NCBI GenBank assembly: GCA_035548055.1
Contig: DASZTL010000008.1
Coordinates: 1 to 32,853 of the forward strand
Direction of reading: 5' to 3'
Source of the DNA: DASZTV01 sp035548055
GTDB lineage: Bacteria; Actinomycetota; Actinomycetes; JAFAQI01
DNA length: 32,853 nucleotides
A program made the position numbers and the translations under genes. Shown piece by piece: positions 1 through 9,288 of this stretch. The notes beneath the pieces were generated by a model. That model did not search any database and was not told the DNA's origin. It saw nothing but the letters and a program-made list of their open reading frames with translations. Numbering within the stretch: the stretch's first letter is position 1; every line of letters begins with the position of its first letter.

Positions 1-190
1 CACCCCGCGTGGGAGAGACCCCGGCAAGCCAGTCCGGGGCGCCGAAGGAGCAACCTCCCCGGAACCTCTCAGGCCGACGGACCGCGCGGGCAGGGCACTC
101 TGGAGAGCAGGCGTCTCGGCGCCTCACCGACGGGGCAAACCCGCAGCAAGTTGCGTGGTGAAGCTTTCAGGTGGAAGGACAGAGGGGGAG
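1..190 (+). promoter_or_regulatory. Tandem glycine riboswitch (gcvP leader)
   Basis: Two glycine aptamers lie in tandem. Aptamer 1 (about 1-96) has GGGAGAG, the conserved GCGCCGAAGGAGCAA core and CTCTCAGGC. Aptamer 2 (about 98-190) opens with CTCTGGAGAGC, has CACCGACGGGGCAAACC, then CTTTCAGG, and closes with GGACAGAGGGGGAG; its CTCTG and CAGAG ends pair as P1. This is the known tandem class that senses glycine and normally turns on glycine-cleavage genes. It sits 60 nt before the gcvP start. The window cuts into the 5' P1 strand of aptamer 1. The expression platform (191-249) is not resolved by eye. Confidence 0.93.
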
Positions 191-249
191 CCACACCGCC
201 GGCTGTCGCCGACGGTGACGCAGCGCGATCCGCGTCCGGGAGGCTCCAC

Positions 250-3114
<2,865 letters not shown>

Positions 3115-3117
3115 AGG

Positions 3118-3321
3118 CTAAGCAGCGGGCCGGTGGAAAGCGGGCGAGTGTCGCTGCGGCGGGATCGCGTGGCCGTCGGGGAGCAGGTCCCCCGAGTCGT
3201 CGAAGCTGACGACGCCGTTGCACAGCAGACTCCAACCCTGCTCGGGATGGCTCGAGACCACCTTGGCGGCATCGCGGTCAGCGGCGTCGGCCGGCGGGCA
3301 GAGCGGTGAGTGTTGGCACAT
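3118..3321 (-). CDS. DUF5999 family small protein
   Basis: A 67-residue actinobacterial protein of the DUF5999 type: N-terminal MCQHSPLCP, then DRDAAKVVSSHPEQGWSLLC, then a short segment with DDSGDLLPDG. The family is recognised from this layout; its function is unknown to me. The two N-terminal cysteines, an adjacent histidine and a later Cys could bind metal, but that is inference. The ATG at 3321 has an AAGGG-like ribosome site about 8 nt upstream on the minus strand. It converges on gcvP with 3 bp between the stops. It is the last chromosomal gene before the dif site and prophage. Confidence 0.85.
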   Translation of the reverse strand: MCQHSPLCPPADAADRDAAKVVSSHPEQGWSLLCNGVVSFDDSGDLLPDGHAIPPQRHSPAFHRPAA

Positions 3322-3348
3322 CTGCGTGCCCTTCGTCTTGCGATCCTT

Positions 3349-3370
3349 ACCGGCGTCGGGCGGCGCCGGT
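3349..3370. other. Short perfect hairpin upstream of the DUF5999 gene
   Basis: ACCGGCG (3349-3355) and CGCCGGT (3364-3370) are perfect complements around an 8-nt loop. The hairpin lies 28 bp upstream of the minus-strand DUF5999 start, in the 180-bp gap before dif. It could be an operator or a leader structure, or chance in GC-rich DNA. Confidence 0.3.
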
Positions 3371-3502
3371 CATCTGCAGTCTCGGCAGGCGTATGGCCGA
3401 AAGTTAGGGACTTCTTGCCCCATTGTGAAAGTCGGAGGTCCTCATACCGGGCTGTGGATGGGCAAATCGGGGGATCCCATCACCCTGGGTCCTCTCTCCG
3501 CG

Positions 3503-3530
3503 ACCTGACATAATGTCCATTATCGGCAGT
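3503..3530. other. dif-like site, left prophage junction (attL)
   Basis: A 28-bp site with chromosomal dif layout. Read on the minus strand it is an 11-bp XerC-type arm ACTGCCGATAA, a 6-bp centre TGGACA, and an 11-bp XerD-type arm TTATGTCAGGT. This resembles the actinobacterial dif pattern as I recall it (CCGATAAT..ACATTATGTCA). The XerD arm is near-canonical. AATGTCCATTATCGGC (3512-3527) recurs exactly at 12362-12377. If exchange was at the XerC edge, the XerD arm and centre here are host and the XerC arm came from the phage. Confidence 0.85.
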
Positions 3531-3589
3531 ACCCGAAAATCGGCTCGGACTGCATTTCGATAAATGCTCGGAATGGCCGGCCCGGGGTT

Positions 3590-3805
3590 TTGGTCGCGCA
3601 TGTCGAGCGTGCTCCGCTCGGTCGCTGCTTCTGCGGGTCGGCTCGGACGTTGACGCTGGTCGAGGTCACTGACGAGCTGGACACGTTCAGCGAGACCCGG
3701 TGCGCGTTGTGCGGCGCCGCGCAGCTCGCCGACGGCACGTTCGGCCCGGCGCCGTCACTCGATCGGCCGTTGAGCGTATGGCCGCTGTGGGGGGACCGGT
3801 CGTGA
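3590..3805 (+). CDS. Small CxC/CxxC zinc-ribbon-like phage protein
   Basis: First gene of the plus-strand phage block, 71 residues from a TTG at 3590 with GGGG just upstream; the start is uncertain. CFCG near the N-terminus and CALCG in the middle form a likely four-cysteine zinc site separated by a predicted helix and strand. No membrane segment is seen. The stop overlaps the next start in a GTGA junction, implying translational coupling. I recognise no family. Its place at the head of the structural block would suit a regulator or an early small DNA-binding protein, but this is inference. Confidence 0.5.
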   Translation: MVAHVERAPLGRCFCGSARTLTLVEVTDELDTFSETRCALCGAAQLADGTFGPAPSLDRPLSVWPLWGDRS

Positions 3806-3921
3806 GGCTCCGTCTTGGTCTTCTCGTCGGTCTCGGCGTCGCCGGCGGTCTGGTTTGCTCGCTTGCTGTCGCGGTTGGTGTGTTCGTCGCTGCGCTGATC
3901 GTTCCGGGGTGGCCGCGGTGA
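3802..3921 (+). CDS. 39-residue single-span membrane protein
   Basis: GTG at 3802 overlaps the previous stop by four bases. The product starts MRLRLGLLVG and is one hydrophobic helix ending LIVPGWPR, so it is a tiny one-span inner-membrane protein. Inovirus structural blocks carry several such proteins (minor coat proteins at the virion tip, about 30 residues). Which tip protein, if any, this corresponds to cannot be told from sequence. It overlaps the next gene by GTGA. Confidence 0.55.
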   Translation: MRLRLGLLVGLGVAGGLVCSLAVAVGVFVAALIVPGWPR

Positions 3922-4073
3922 CCGCCGCTAGAGCTTTCGCCGGGCACGGTCAAACGCCCGGTGTTGGCGCTTTGGCCGGGCCTGGTGAAGGCGCCTCGAC
4001 GGCAGTCGCCCGCGCGCAGCATCGTGGTTCTAACTCCGCTGGCGCCGGTTGGTGTGGTTGTCGTGGCCTCTAG
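3918..4073 (+). CDS. Hypothetical 51-residue phage protein
   Basis: GTG at 3918 overlaps the upstream stop (GTGA). The product is Gly/Ala-rich, begins MTAARAFAGHGQ and ends WCGCRGL. It has no clear membrane segment or motif. The 4-bp junction and the 11-bp overlap with the next gene are the main support. An alternative is that it is not translated and the 74-residue gene starts further upstream in its own frame, for example at GTG 3961. Confidence 0.35.
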   Translation: MTAARAFAGHGQTPGVGALAGPGEGASTAVARAQHRGSNSAGAGWCGCRGL

Positions 4074-4287
4074 GGATGAGGTGTACGCGGCGCATGCGGC
4101 GCGGCTTGGTTGCTCGCCGTCGGAGCTTGAGCGGTACGTCCGGCGTGTTCGTCGTTTCTTGCTCGGGTTCGTCCTCGTCGCGGTCATCGCGGCGGTCTCT
4201 CCCGGCTACGTCGAGTCAGCGCTTGGCTGGGGCGTGTTCGCCGCGGTGGTGGCGACCGCGGTTTACGGCTGGAGGCGGGTGCGCTGA
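4063..4287 (+). CDS. 74-residue two-span membrane protein
   Basis: From GTG 4063 the product begins MASRDEVYAAHAARLGC. It has an amphipathic, charged N-terminal helix (SELERYVRRVRR), then two hydrophobic segments (about residues 33-47 and 54-68), and a basic tail WRRVR. It is a small inner-membrane protein of unknown role in the phage structural block. The stop overlaps the next ATG by one base (TGATG), so translation is probably coupled. Longer starts in frame at 3961 or 4024 would overlap the preceding gene more. Confidence 0.55.
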   Translation: MASRDEVYAAHAARLGCSPSELERYVRRVRRFLLGFVLVAVIAAVSPGYVESALGWGVFAAVVATAVYGWRRVR

Positions 4288-4553
4288 TGGCCGCGGATTC
4301 CGCCACTGTCAGCGCCGTTGCGACGGCACTGGCCGGCACTGAGGACACGCTGGTCTCAGTCGGCTCGGCGGTGGTCCCCTACGCCGGCGGGCTTCTCGGG
4401 CTCCTCCTCGGCTGGCGTTTGGTGCGTCATCTCGTCGCTGAGTCCGCTGACGCTCCCGAGGTGTGCAACTGCAATACGTGTCGAGGCGCGGCAGGTCGCC
4501 CGCTTGGTCCGTCCAACGGCGGCGACTGGACGTCGAAGATGAGGCGTGGCTGA
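4287..4553 (+). CDS. Coat-protein paralogue with a cysteine-containing tail
   Basis: 88 residues from ATG 4287. Residues 1-50 align without gaps to the 52-residue coat candidate at 5639-5797; by eye 28 of 50 positions are identical, including the N-terminal MAADSATV and the GWR after the hydrophobic core. Unlike that protein it continues for about 38 residues with CNCNTC and GRPLGPSNGGDW. By analogy it may be a minor or variant coat protein whose tail is exposed or binds metal; this is inference. Overlap is TGATG on both sides, so it belongs to the coupled chain. The duplication must have occurred within the phage lineage or by recombination between coat genes. Confidence 0.75.
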   Translation: MAADSATVSAVATALAGTEDTLVSVGSAVVPYAGGLLGLLLGWRLVRHLVAESADAPEVCNCNTCRGAAGRPLGPSNGGDWTSKMRRG

Positions 4554-4750
4554 TGGCCGTGCCGGTCCCGTCTCCTGCTCCGACTGACGGCGCGTTCGTC
4601 CCGTCGTCGTGGGTGTGCACGTCGGAGGGCTGTGCGGTGACGTCGTGGCAGCCGCAGCCTCGCGAGGCGCTCGACGTGGTGACGCTCGGCCTGGCACTGG
4701 TCGTGTTCCTTCTCGCTGCGCTCCTCGTCGGCAGCTGGGGGCGGGCGTGA
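4553..4750 (+). CDS. 65-residue C-terminally anchored membrane protein
   Basis: From ATG 4553: a Pro/Ser-rich N-terminal half with two cysteines (VCTSEGCAV), then one hydrophobic span (about residues 42-60: VTLGLALVVFLLAALLVG) and a short basic end WGRA. There is no signal peptide. It could be a minor virion protein or assembly factor. The stop overlaps the next GTG (GTGA). Confidence 0.55.
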   Translation: MAVPVPSPAPTDGAFVPSSWVCTSEGCAVTSWQPQPREALDVVTLGLALVVFLLAALLVGSWGRA

Positions 4751-4845
4751 CAGCGACCGGGGTGTTCGCGCAGCTGGCCGCCGGCTACATCGCCGTGATG
4801 GGCCTGCTGGTCGTGTGGTCAGTGGTCAGGGGGTGGCTGCGCTGA
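4747..4845 (+). CDS. 32-residue tip-protein-like membrane peptide
   Basis: GTG 4747 to TGA 4845 encodes MTATGVFAQLAAGYIAVMGL followed by LVVWSVVRGWLR: one hydrophobic helix with a short uncharged N-terminus and basic C-terminus. Size and make-up match pVII/pIX-type minor coat proteins of filamentous phages (about 32-33 residues), which cap the virion end that leaves the cell first. No sequence identity is claimed; assignment is by size, hydropathy and position before the coat gene. Both junctions overlap (GTGA, TGATG). Confidence 0.55.
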   Translation: MTATGVFAQLAAGYIAVMGLLVVWSVVRGWLR

Positions 4846-4925
4846 TGGACCTGCTCATCGCCGCGCTCGTCGCCGGTTCGGCTCTCGGCGCGGTCCGCGC
4901 GCTGCTGCATCCGGGTGGCCGCTGA
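4845..4925 (+). CDS. 26-residue hydrophobic peptide
   Basis: ATG 4845 overlaps the previous stop (TGATG) and its own stop overlaps the ATG of the PAP2 gene (TGATG). The product MDLLIAALVAGSALGAVRAL plus LHPGGR is a short hydrophobic helix with a basic end. The double overlap supports translation. It may be a second tip protein or simply a coupling peptide for the downstream gene. Confidence 0.45.
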   Translation: MDLLIAALVAGSALGAVRALLHPGGR

Positions 4926-5632
4926 TGGCCTTCGTCCCGGCAGGCCGTCTGCTGTTCCTCGGCCCCTCTCGCCGTCTGCGCGGCTACGCCGCCGGCGCGG
5001 TGCAGCTGCTCGCGATCGCCGGTGTGTGGCTGGCCGTGTCCCTTGCCCTCGGCGAGCTCGACCCGCTCGGCAGCACGGCCGGTGTTCATCGTGTCGCGGC
5101 CGACACCGCCGCGCTGCTCACTGTCGAGCACTACACCGGCCTGCAGTACGTCGACCAGGCGTTGCGCCACGTCCCGGTGATCGCCGGCCAGTGGCTCTAC
5201 CTGCTCCCTCACTTCGCCGGCACCTTCGTGTTCGGACTGTGGCTGTACCGCCGGCACCGGCCGGTGTGGCTGCTCGAGCGGTGGGTGCTGCTCGCGGTCG
5301 TCGTGCTCGCGCTCGTGTCCTTCGCCGTTGCGCCCGTCGCCCCGCCGTGGATGCTCGGCTTGGGTGACGGCACGCCGCAGCTGCACGGCAACGTCGCCTC
5401 TGCCGGCATCGACATGGTCGCCGCCTACCCGTCGCTGCATGTCGCTGTCGCCGCGTGGGTCGCCCACGCGGGCCGCCGCGCCGGCGCCAGCCGCCTGGTG
5501 TGGCTGTACCCGGTGGTCGTCGCTGTGTTCGTCGTCGCCAGCGGCAACCACTACTCGATCGACGCCCTCGCCGCGTTCGCCCTCGTGGCGGCGGCAGGTC
5601 GCCTCGTGTCTCCGGTGAGAGGGGGTGATTAG
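4925..5632 (+). CDS. PAP2-superfamily membrane phosphatase/transferase
   Basis: 235-residue integral membrane protein of the PAP2_3 (Aur1/Ipt1-like) type. Motifs in order: APPWML (139-144), PSLH (169-172, with conserved His172) and GNHYSID (207-213, His209 and Asp213, the nucleophile/charge-relay pair in this superfamily). About five to six membrane spans, with the catalytic motifs near the outer face. Relatives hydrolyse or transfer phosphate or phosphoalcohol groups on lipids, including lipid-linked cell-wall intermediates; the substrate here is unknown. It sits inside the coat-gene block, between tiny membrane genes and the major-coat candidate, with a TGATG overlap upstream. This is unusual for a filamentous phage. 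It could ease passage through the wall or alter the envelope against superinfection; both are inference. Confidence 0.85.
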   Translation: MAFVPAGRLLFLGPSRRLRGYAAGAVQLLAIAGVWLAVSLALGELDPLGSTAGVHRVAADTAALLTVEHYTGLQYVDQALRHVPVIAGQWLYLLPHFAGTFVFGLWLYRRHRPVWLLERWVLLAVVVLALVSFAVAPVAPPWMLGLGDGTPQLHGNVASAGIDMVAAYPSLHVAVAAWVAHAGRRAGASRLVWLYPVVVAVFVVASGNHYSIDALAAFALVAAAGRLVSPVRGGD

Positions 5633-5638
5633 AACCCG

Positions 5639-5797
5639 ATGGCTGCTGATTCCGCGACCGTCACCGCCGTCTCGACGGCGGCCGGCAGCGTGAAGGACAC
5701 GGTGGTCGGTGTGGGGACCGCAGTGCTCCCCTACGCCGCGCCCATCTTGGCCCTCACGGTCGGCTGGCGTTTCGCCAAGAAGTTCGTCCGCGGCTAG
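5639..5797 (+). CDS. Major coat protein candidate (pVIII-like)
   Basis: 52 residues: MAADSATVTAVSTAAGSVKD, then a hydrophobic core around TAVLPYAAPILALTVGW, then the basic end RFAKKFVRG. This is the classical filamentous coat layout: short amphipathic N-terminus outside, membrane-spanning middle, lysine/arginine C-terminus that meets the DNA inside the virion. There is no cleavable signal peptide, as in Pf3-type coat proteins. A strong purine-rich site (AGAGGGGGTGA, 5618-5628) lies 10 nt before the ATG, the best ribosome site in the block, which fits high expression. It lies between the PAP2 gene and the pIII-like gene. A longer paralogue is at 4287-4553. Confidence 0.85.
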   Translation: MAADSATVTAVSTAAGSVKDTVVGVGTAVLPYAAPILALTVGWRFAKKFVRG

Positions 5798-5831
5798 AAC
5801 GCCGCAACTACTAGCGATGGAGGGCACGACC

Positions 5832-7499
5832 TTGAGACACCGCACCCTGCAACGGGTCCTTGCGGCGGTTGTCGTCGTGCCCTCCATCGCTGCCAGCGTT
5901 CTGCTTAGTGACACCATGACCGGCCAGGCGTTCGCCGATCCGATTCCGGCTGGCGCTCAGGCACTTCAGGGCTTCTACTCGGCGGTCCCCGCGGCCGCGG
6001 AGCTCGACGGCGTCGCCGCTGCCGGCGTTGGTGCGACTAGTGACCTTGCGCTGGTCTCGGTATGTGTCGAGGGCTTCCCTGCTTGCGGCGCAGCTGCACT
6101 CGGTGTCGGTGCCGCGGTCCTTGCGGCCAAGTGGGGTCCTTCTGTGTGGCATTTTGCGTTCGGCTCGAGCCACCCTGCTCCCCCGGCAGCTGGTGACACG
6201 CAGGGCTGCTATTCCCACTCCGGTTCGGCCGGTCTTTGCACTGGCTCTTCTGCCTTCACGGTTCCGATGTCGTTCGAGGTTTACCCGTATGACGGATCGA
6301 CTACTTTCCGTCTCCTCGGCGGTCACAAGGAGTGCTCTGACGGCTTCACCTACGAGTTCTCTGAGGATCCCCCCGGGGCAACTCGGTGGGTTTCTCAGAG
6401 CACTGGGTTTGATCCTTGCTCGGGCCACGGCAGTCTTGTGGATTGGACTTTCGTTACCGACGTTGGTACCGGTGAGTGGCGTTCTGATGGTGTGTACCCG
6501 TCGGCGCCTGGCGCTGGTGGCTTGACCGTGACTGGCCACTGCTATGACCCGGCCACCGGCGCTGCTACTGGGGATGTGGCGGGCTCGTCGTCATGGTCGG
6601 GTTCCGACACGTCGATCCCTGACACCACTCTCCCGGCGTGCCCGTCCGGTCAGGGGCTCGGTGGTGTCGACGTCGACGGCACCGGCAGCGCTTCCGGCGT
6701 CGACGTCGAAACCACCCCGGACCCGACCCGCTACGGCGCACCCAAGGGCACGGCCACCGGACCGATCACCGTCGATAACCCGTGGCTACCCGCCGACTGC
6801 CAGGCCGAGGATGCCGACTGCTACACCGCCTGGCAGCACTCGGTGAACAGTCACTGGGTCGATGTTGATGCTGCTGATGTCCCGGACAACTACGCGAGCG
6901 ACTATCGCTGCGAGCTCAAGACCGGCGCCGGGGTCCAGGTCGCCACGATGCCGGTGTCGGCTTGCCCGTCGCCGGCCGGCGAGACGCAGACGACCGGCGC
7001 GACTGGTACTGGTGATCCTGAGGACGGTGACGTCCATATCGACGGCAGCTCTGCGGTGTCGTGCACGCCGCACGGCTGGGCGTTGTTCAACCCGGTCGAC
7101 TGGGTGATGAAGCCGGTCGAGTGCGCGCTGCAGTGGGCGTTCGTCCCGGATAGCGACTGGGTCTCTGCGCAGCTGCAGGATCTTCACGACGGGTTCGTCG
7201 GGTCCTCGGTCGGTCTGTTGATGACCGGGTTCGGTGATTTCATCAGCGCGTTCCTCCCGCCGAGCGGCGACTCCGACACTTCCGGCAACTGTCAGGGGCC
7301 GGCCTTGTCGATCAGCGCTCTTGGCCTGGTCGACATGCACCCGCTCGACGCCTGCGCCGAGCCGATGAAGACGGTCGCGCACTACGTGCGGACCCTGCTG
7401 CAGATCGGACTGTGGATCGGTCTGGCGCTGCTCATGGTGAAGGTCGGCGCTGGCGCTTTTGGGATGCGCGTTCCGATGGGCGGCGGTGACGACGACTGA
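5832..7499 (+). CDS. pIII-like adsorption/minor coat protein
   Basis: Secreted adhesin-like protein. I start it at TTG 5832, because GGAGG at 5819-5823 sits 8 nt upstream; the ATG at 5817 overlaps that site and has none of its own. This gives 555 residues: basic N-terminus, hydrophobic stretch and signal-peptidase site after GQAFA (about residue 35). A long extracellular region follows, rich in Gly, Ser, Asp and cysteines (likely disulfides), with low-complexity DVDGTGSASGVDVET and TTGATGTGDPEDGD linkers. The C-terminus carries a membrane span (about 521-541) and ends GGGDDD. Signal peptide, long ectodomain and C-terminal anchor, just after the coat gene and before the pVI-like gene, match pIII. 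No sequence-level receptor-binding domain is recognised. Confidence 0.8.
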   Translation: MRHRTLQRVLAAVVVVPSIAASVLLSDTMTGQAFADPIPAGAQALQGFYSAVPAAAELDGVAAAGVGATSDLALVSVCVEGFPACGAAALGVGAAVLAAKWGPSVWHFAFGSSHPAPPAAGDTQGCYSHSGSAGLCTGSSAFTVPMSFEVYPYDGSTTFRLLGGHKECSDGFTYEFSEDPPGATRWVSQSTGFDPCSGHGSLVDWTFVTDVGTGEWRSDGVYPSAPGAGGLTVTGHCYDPATGAATGDVAGSSSWSGSDTSIPDTTLPACPSGQGLGGVDVDGTGSASGVDVETTPDPTRYGAPKGTATGPITVDNPWLPADCQAEDADCYTAWQHSVNSHWVDVDAADVPDNYASDYRCELKTGAGVQVATMPVSACPSPAGETQTTGATGTGDPEDGDVHIDGSSAVSCTPHGWALFNPVDWVMKPVECALQWAFVPDSDWVSAQLQDLHDGFVGSSVGLLMTGFGDFISAFLPPSGDSDTSGNCQGPALSISALGLVDMHPLDACAEPMKTVAHYVRTLLQIGLWIGLALLMVKVGAGAFGMRVPMGGGDDD

Positions 7500-7795
7500 T
7501 GATTGTCAAGGTTCTCATCCTGCTTGCGGTGAAGCTTGCCCTGCTGATCATCGGCCTGTGCGGTTTCGTCCTGGCCGGCGGCTGGGTTTCGAAGGTCGCC
7601 GAGGGTGCGGCCACGGTCACGCCGCTGATGGCCACGGTCTACAACTACCTGTTCGACCTCGGGGCGTGGGTGCCTGGCGAGACGTTGTTCATGGCGCTCA
7701 CCGCCGCAGCTGGCATCCTGTTTGCGGGCTTGTGCATGCGCATGCTGCGGGTGGTGTTGTCGCTGTTCACCGGCGGCGGTGGCAGTGCCGGATGA
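7499..7795 (+). CDS. pVI-like minor coat/assembly membrane protein
   Basis: 98 residues from ATG 7499, overlapping the pIII-like stop (TGATG). Three hydrophobic segments (about 4-27, 42-52, 63-88) and a Gly-rich end GGGGSAG. In inoviruses the gene after pIII encodes pVI, a hydrophobic tip protein that releases the virion with pIII. Length and hydropathy match, and position is the strongest evidence; identity to known pVI was not assessed. The stop overlaps the next ATG (ATGA). Confidence 0.7.
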   Translation: MIVKVLILLAVKLALLIIGLCGFVLAGGWVSKVAEGAATVTPLMATVYNYLFDLGAWVPGETLFMALTAAAGILFAGLCMRMLRVVLSLFTGGGGSAG

Positions 7796-7959
7796 TCGCC
7801 CCGATTCTCGCCGTTGCCGTCGTCATGACGCTGCTCAGCCTCCGTGCCCGCCGTAAACGGCGGCTGGCGCGCACCGATGCCCTGCTCGTCTCTCGTGAGG
7901 ACCGCACCGCTTCGTTCGCCCGTGGTCCTCGTCGTTTTCGCCAGAAAGGTCTGCTGTGA
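7792..7959 (+). CDS. 55-residue membrane-anchored basic protein
   Basis: ATG 7792 overlaps the pVI-like stop by four bases. One hydrophobic segment (MIAPILAVAVVMTLLSL) is followed by a strongly basic cytoplasmic-type tail (RARRKRRLAR, then RGPRRFRQKGLL). It could bring phage DNA or the downstream ATPase to the membrane. This is attractive because the ATPase itself shows no clear membrane span. The stop overlaps the Zot-like GTG start (GTGA), which suggests coupled synthesis. Confidence 0.6.
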   Translation: MIAPILAVAVVMTLLSLRARRKRRLARTDALLVSREDRTASFARGPRRFRQKGLL

Positions 7960-8837
7960 TCGGTAGTTCCGCGCGGCCGCGGCGCCGCGCCGTCCCCATC
8001 CACGCCTATGTCGGGCCCAACGGTGGCGGCAAGTCCCTGGCGATGGTCTATGACTCGATCCCGTCGTTGGGGGCCGGCCGGCCGCTGCTGTCCACGGTGC
8101 GGATCATCGACTGGTCCGCGCCGTGTGGGCACTGTGAGGTGCGGCCGTGCCGGTGCGGTGAGAACGCCTACCCGCCCCATCCTGGCTACATCCCCTTCAC
8201 CGACTACCGGCAGCTGCTCGACTTTCGTGACGGTGACGTGCTCATGGATGAGGTCACCGGTGTCGCGTCCTCCAGGGAGTCCGCGTCGCTGCCGGCGCAG
8301 GTCGCCAACTACCTGGTTCAGCTGCGTCGCCGTGACGTGCTGTTGCGGTGGACCTCACCGAACTGGGCCCGCGCCGACAAGATCATGCGCGAGGTCACCC
8401 AGGGCGTCACCTACTGCTCGGGTTACTTCCCGAAGGTGCGTCGCGACGGTGTCACGGATCGGATGTGGCGAGACCGCCGGCTGTTCTTCTGGCGCACCTA
8501 CGACGCGATGGCCTTCGATGAGTTCACCGCGCACAAACGCGAAAGCGTCAAGGCCACAGCGCGCCAGCTCTTCTGGCGTCCCAGCTCGTGCGCCGAGGAC
8601 GCCTACGACACGTTGGACCAGGTCCACTCCCTCGGTGCGACCGTCGAGGGTGGGCTGTGCATCAGCTGCGGCGGGCGTCGCAGCACTCCTGCGTGTTCGT
8701 GTCCGGATCAACCGGCCCGTGGTCGGCGTCGACGCGCCGGAGTCGCCCGCAACCCCGCTAGGGGTGAGGACGCACCGGACGCGCCGACACCGGACCCGGA
8801 CGTAGCGCCGGTCACGACCGTCGAGGATGTGGCGTGA
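7956..8837 (+). CDS. Zot/pI-like assembly ATPase
   Basis: 293-residue P-loop ATPase of the Zot/pI group that powers filamentous virion export. Walker A is GPNGGGKS (20-27); Walker B is DVLMDEVTG (94-102), with the early-domain layout HAYVGPNGGGKS usual for the family. Two cysteine groups stand out: Cys57, 60, 65 and 67 between Walker A and B, and Cys235, 238, 247 and 249 near the end; each could bind zinc. The tail (250-293) is basic, then acidic and proline-rich. I see no membrane helix after the ATPase domain, although classical pI proteins have one. The preceding 55-residue membrane protein may supply it. Starts at GTG 7956 in a GTGA overlap. Last gene of the plus-strand structural block. 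Confidence 0.88.
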   Translation: MIGSSARPRRRAVPIHAYVGPNGGGKSLAMVYDSIPSLGAGRPLLSTVRIIDWSAPCGHCEVRPCRCGENAYPPHPGYIPFTDYRQLLDFRDGDVLMDEVTGVASSRESASLPAQVANYLVQLRRRDVLLRWTSPNWARADKIMREVTQGVTYCSGYFPKVRRDGVTDRMWRDRRLFFWRTYDAMAFDEFTAHKRESVKATARQLFWRPSSCAEDAYDTLDQVHSLGATVEGGLCISCGGRRSTPACSCPDQPARGRRRRAGVARNPARGEDAPDAPTPDPDVAPVTTVEDVA

Positions 8838-9036
8838 GGTGGCGGGGCGTGTACGTCGGGTCGGTCGTCTCGATCGTTTGGCTGGTCTTCCGGCTGGTGC
8901 ACGGATGATCCGCCTCGAGGAAGCCGTTGCCGGATCTGTAACGAATGCTCGAGCTCGTCGCGTGTCGTGTCTTGTGACGGCGAGCGATCGATCGGGGCGT
9001 GACGGATTGTGTGACGCCGCCGCCGGCGAGGTCGTG
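8838..9036. other. Convergent intergenic region with possible terminator
   Basis: The structural block ends at 8837 and three minus-strand genes end at 9037. A GCTCGTCG (8953-8960) / CGGCGAGC (8978-8985) stem with one G-T pair could stop transcription, but there is no T-tract. The 16-mer CCTCGAGGAAGCCGTT at 8913-8928 recurs at 11052-11067 inside the initiator gene. An open plus-strand frame runs on through this region but looks like a shadow. Confidence 0.4.
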
Positions 9037-9285
9037 TCACTTCCTGTAGCGGTTGCCGGCCGCGGCCGAGTGGCACTCGCATTTCTCGTCTTCGCAGCTC
9101 GTCGTCTGTTTGAGCAGTTCGGCGAGGCGTTCCTGCGCCCTGGTGATCGCGGCGGCCAGGCGGTTGTGGGCGGTGCGGCATCGCCCGGAGCAGAACCGGG
9201 TGCTCCAGCGCACCCAGGTCCGGCCGTCGCTTTTGAGGCTGATTCCGCAGTGGTGGCAGACGGTTGGTTGTCCGTAGTACGTCAT
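9037..9285 (-). CDS. 82-residue zinc-finger-like phage protein
   Basis: Begins MTYYGQPTVCHHCG and has CSGRCRTAHNR, so CxxC + CxxxC form a treble-clef-like site, followed by a helix AAAITRAQERLAELL and a second Cys/His cluster CEDEKCECH. Cytosolic; probably binds nucleic acid or a protein partner. It is the last of three adjacent minus-strand genes; the upstream stop is 3 bp before its ATG. The ribosome site is weak, so it may be translated by coupling. The plus-strand frame across it is long but lacks motifs. Confidence 0.65.
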   Translation of the reverse strand: MTYYGQPTVCHHCGISLKSDGRTWVRWSTRFCSGRCRTAHNRLAAAITRAQERLAELLKQTTSCEDEKCECHSAAAGNRYRK

Positions 9286-9288
9286 GGT

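Noticed and set aside
4826..5917. A 363-residue minus-strand open frame under the PAP2 and coat genes
   Set aside because: Low-complexity His/Arg/Glu/Gly-rich product opposite genes with clear motifs and overlapping starts.
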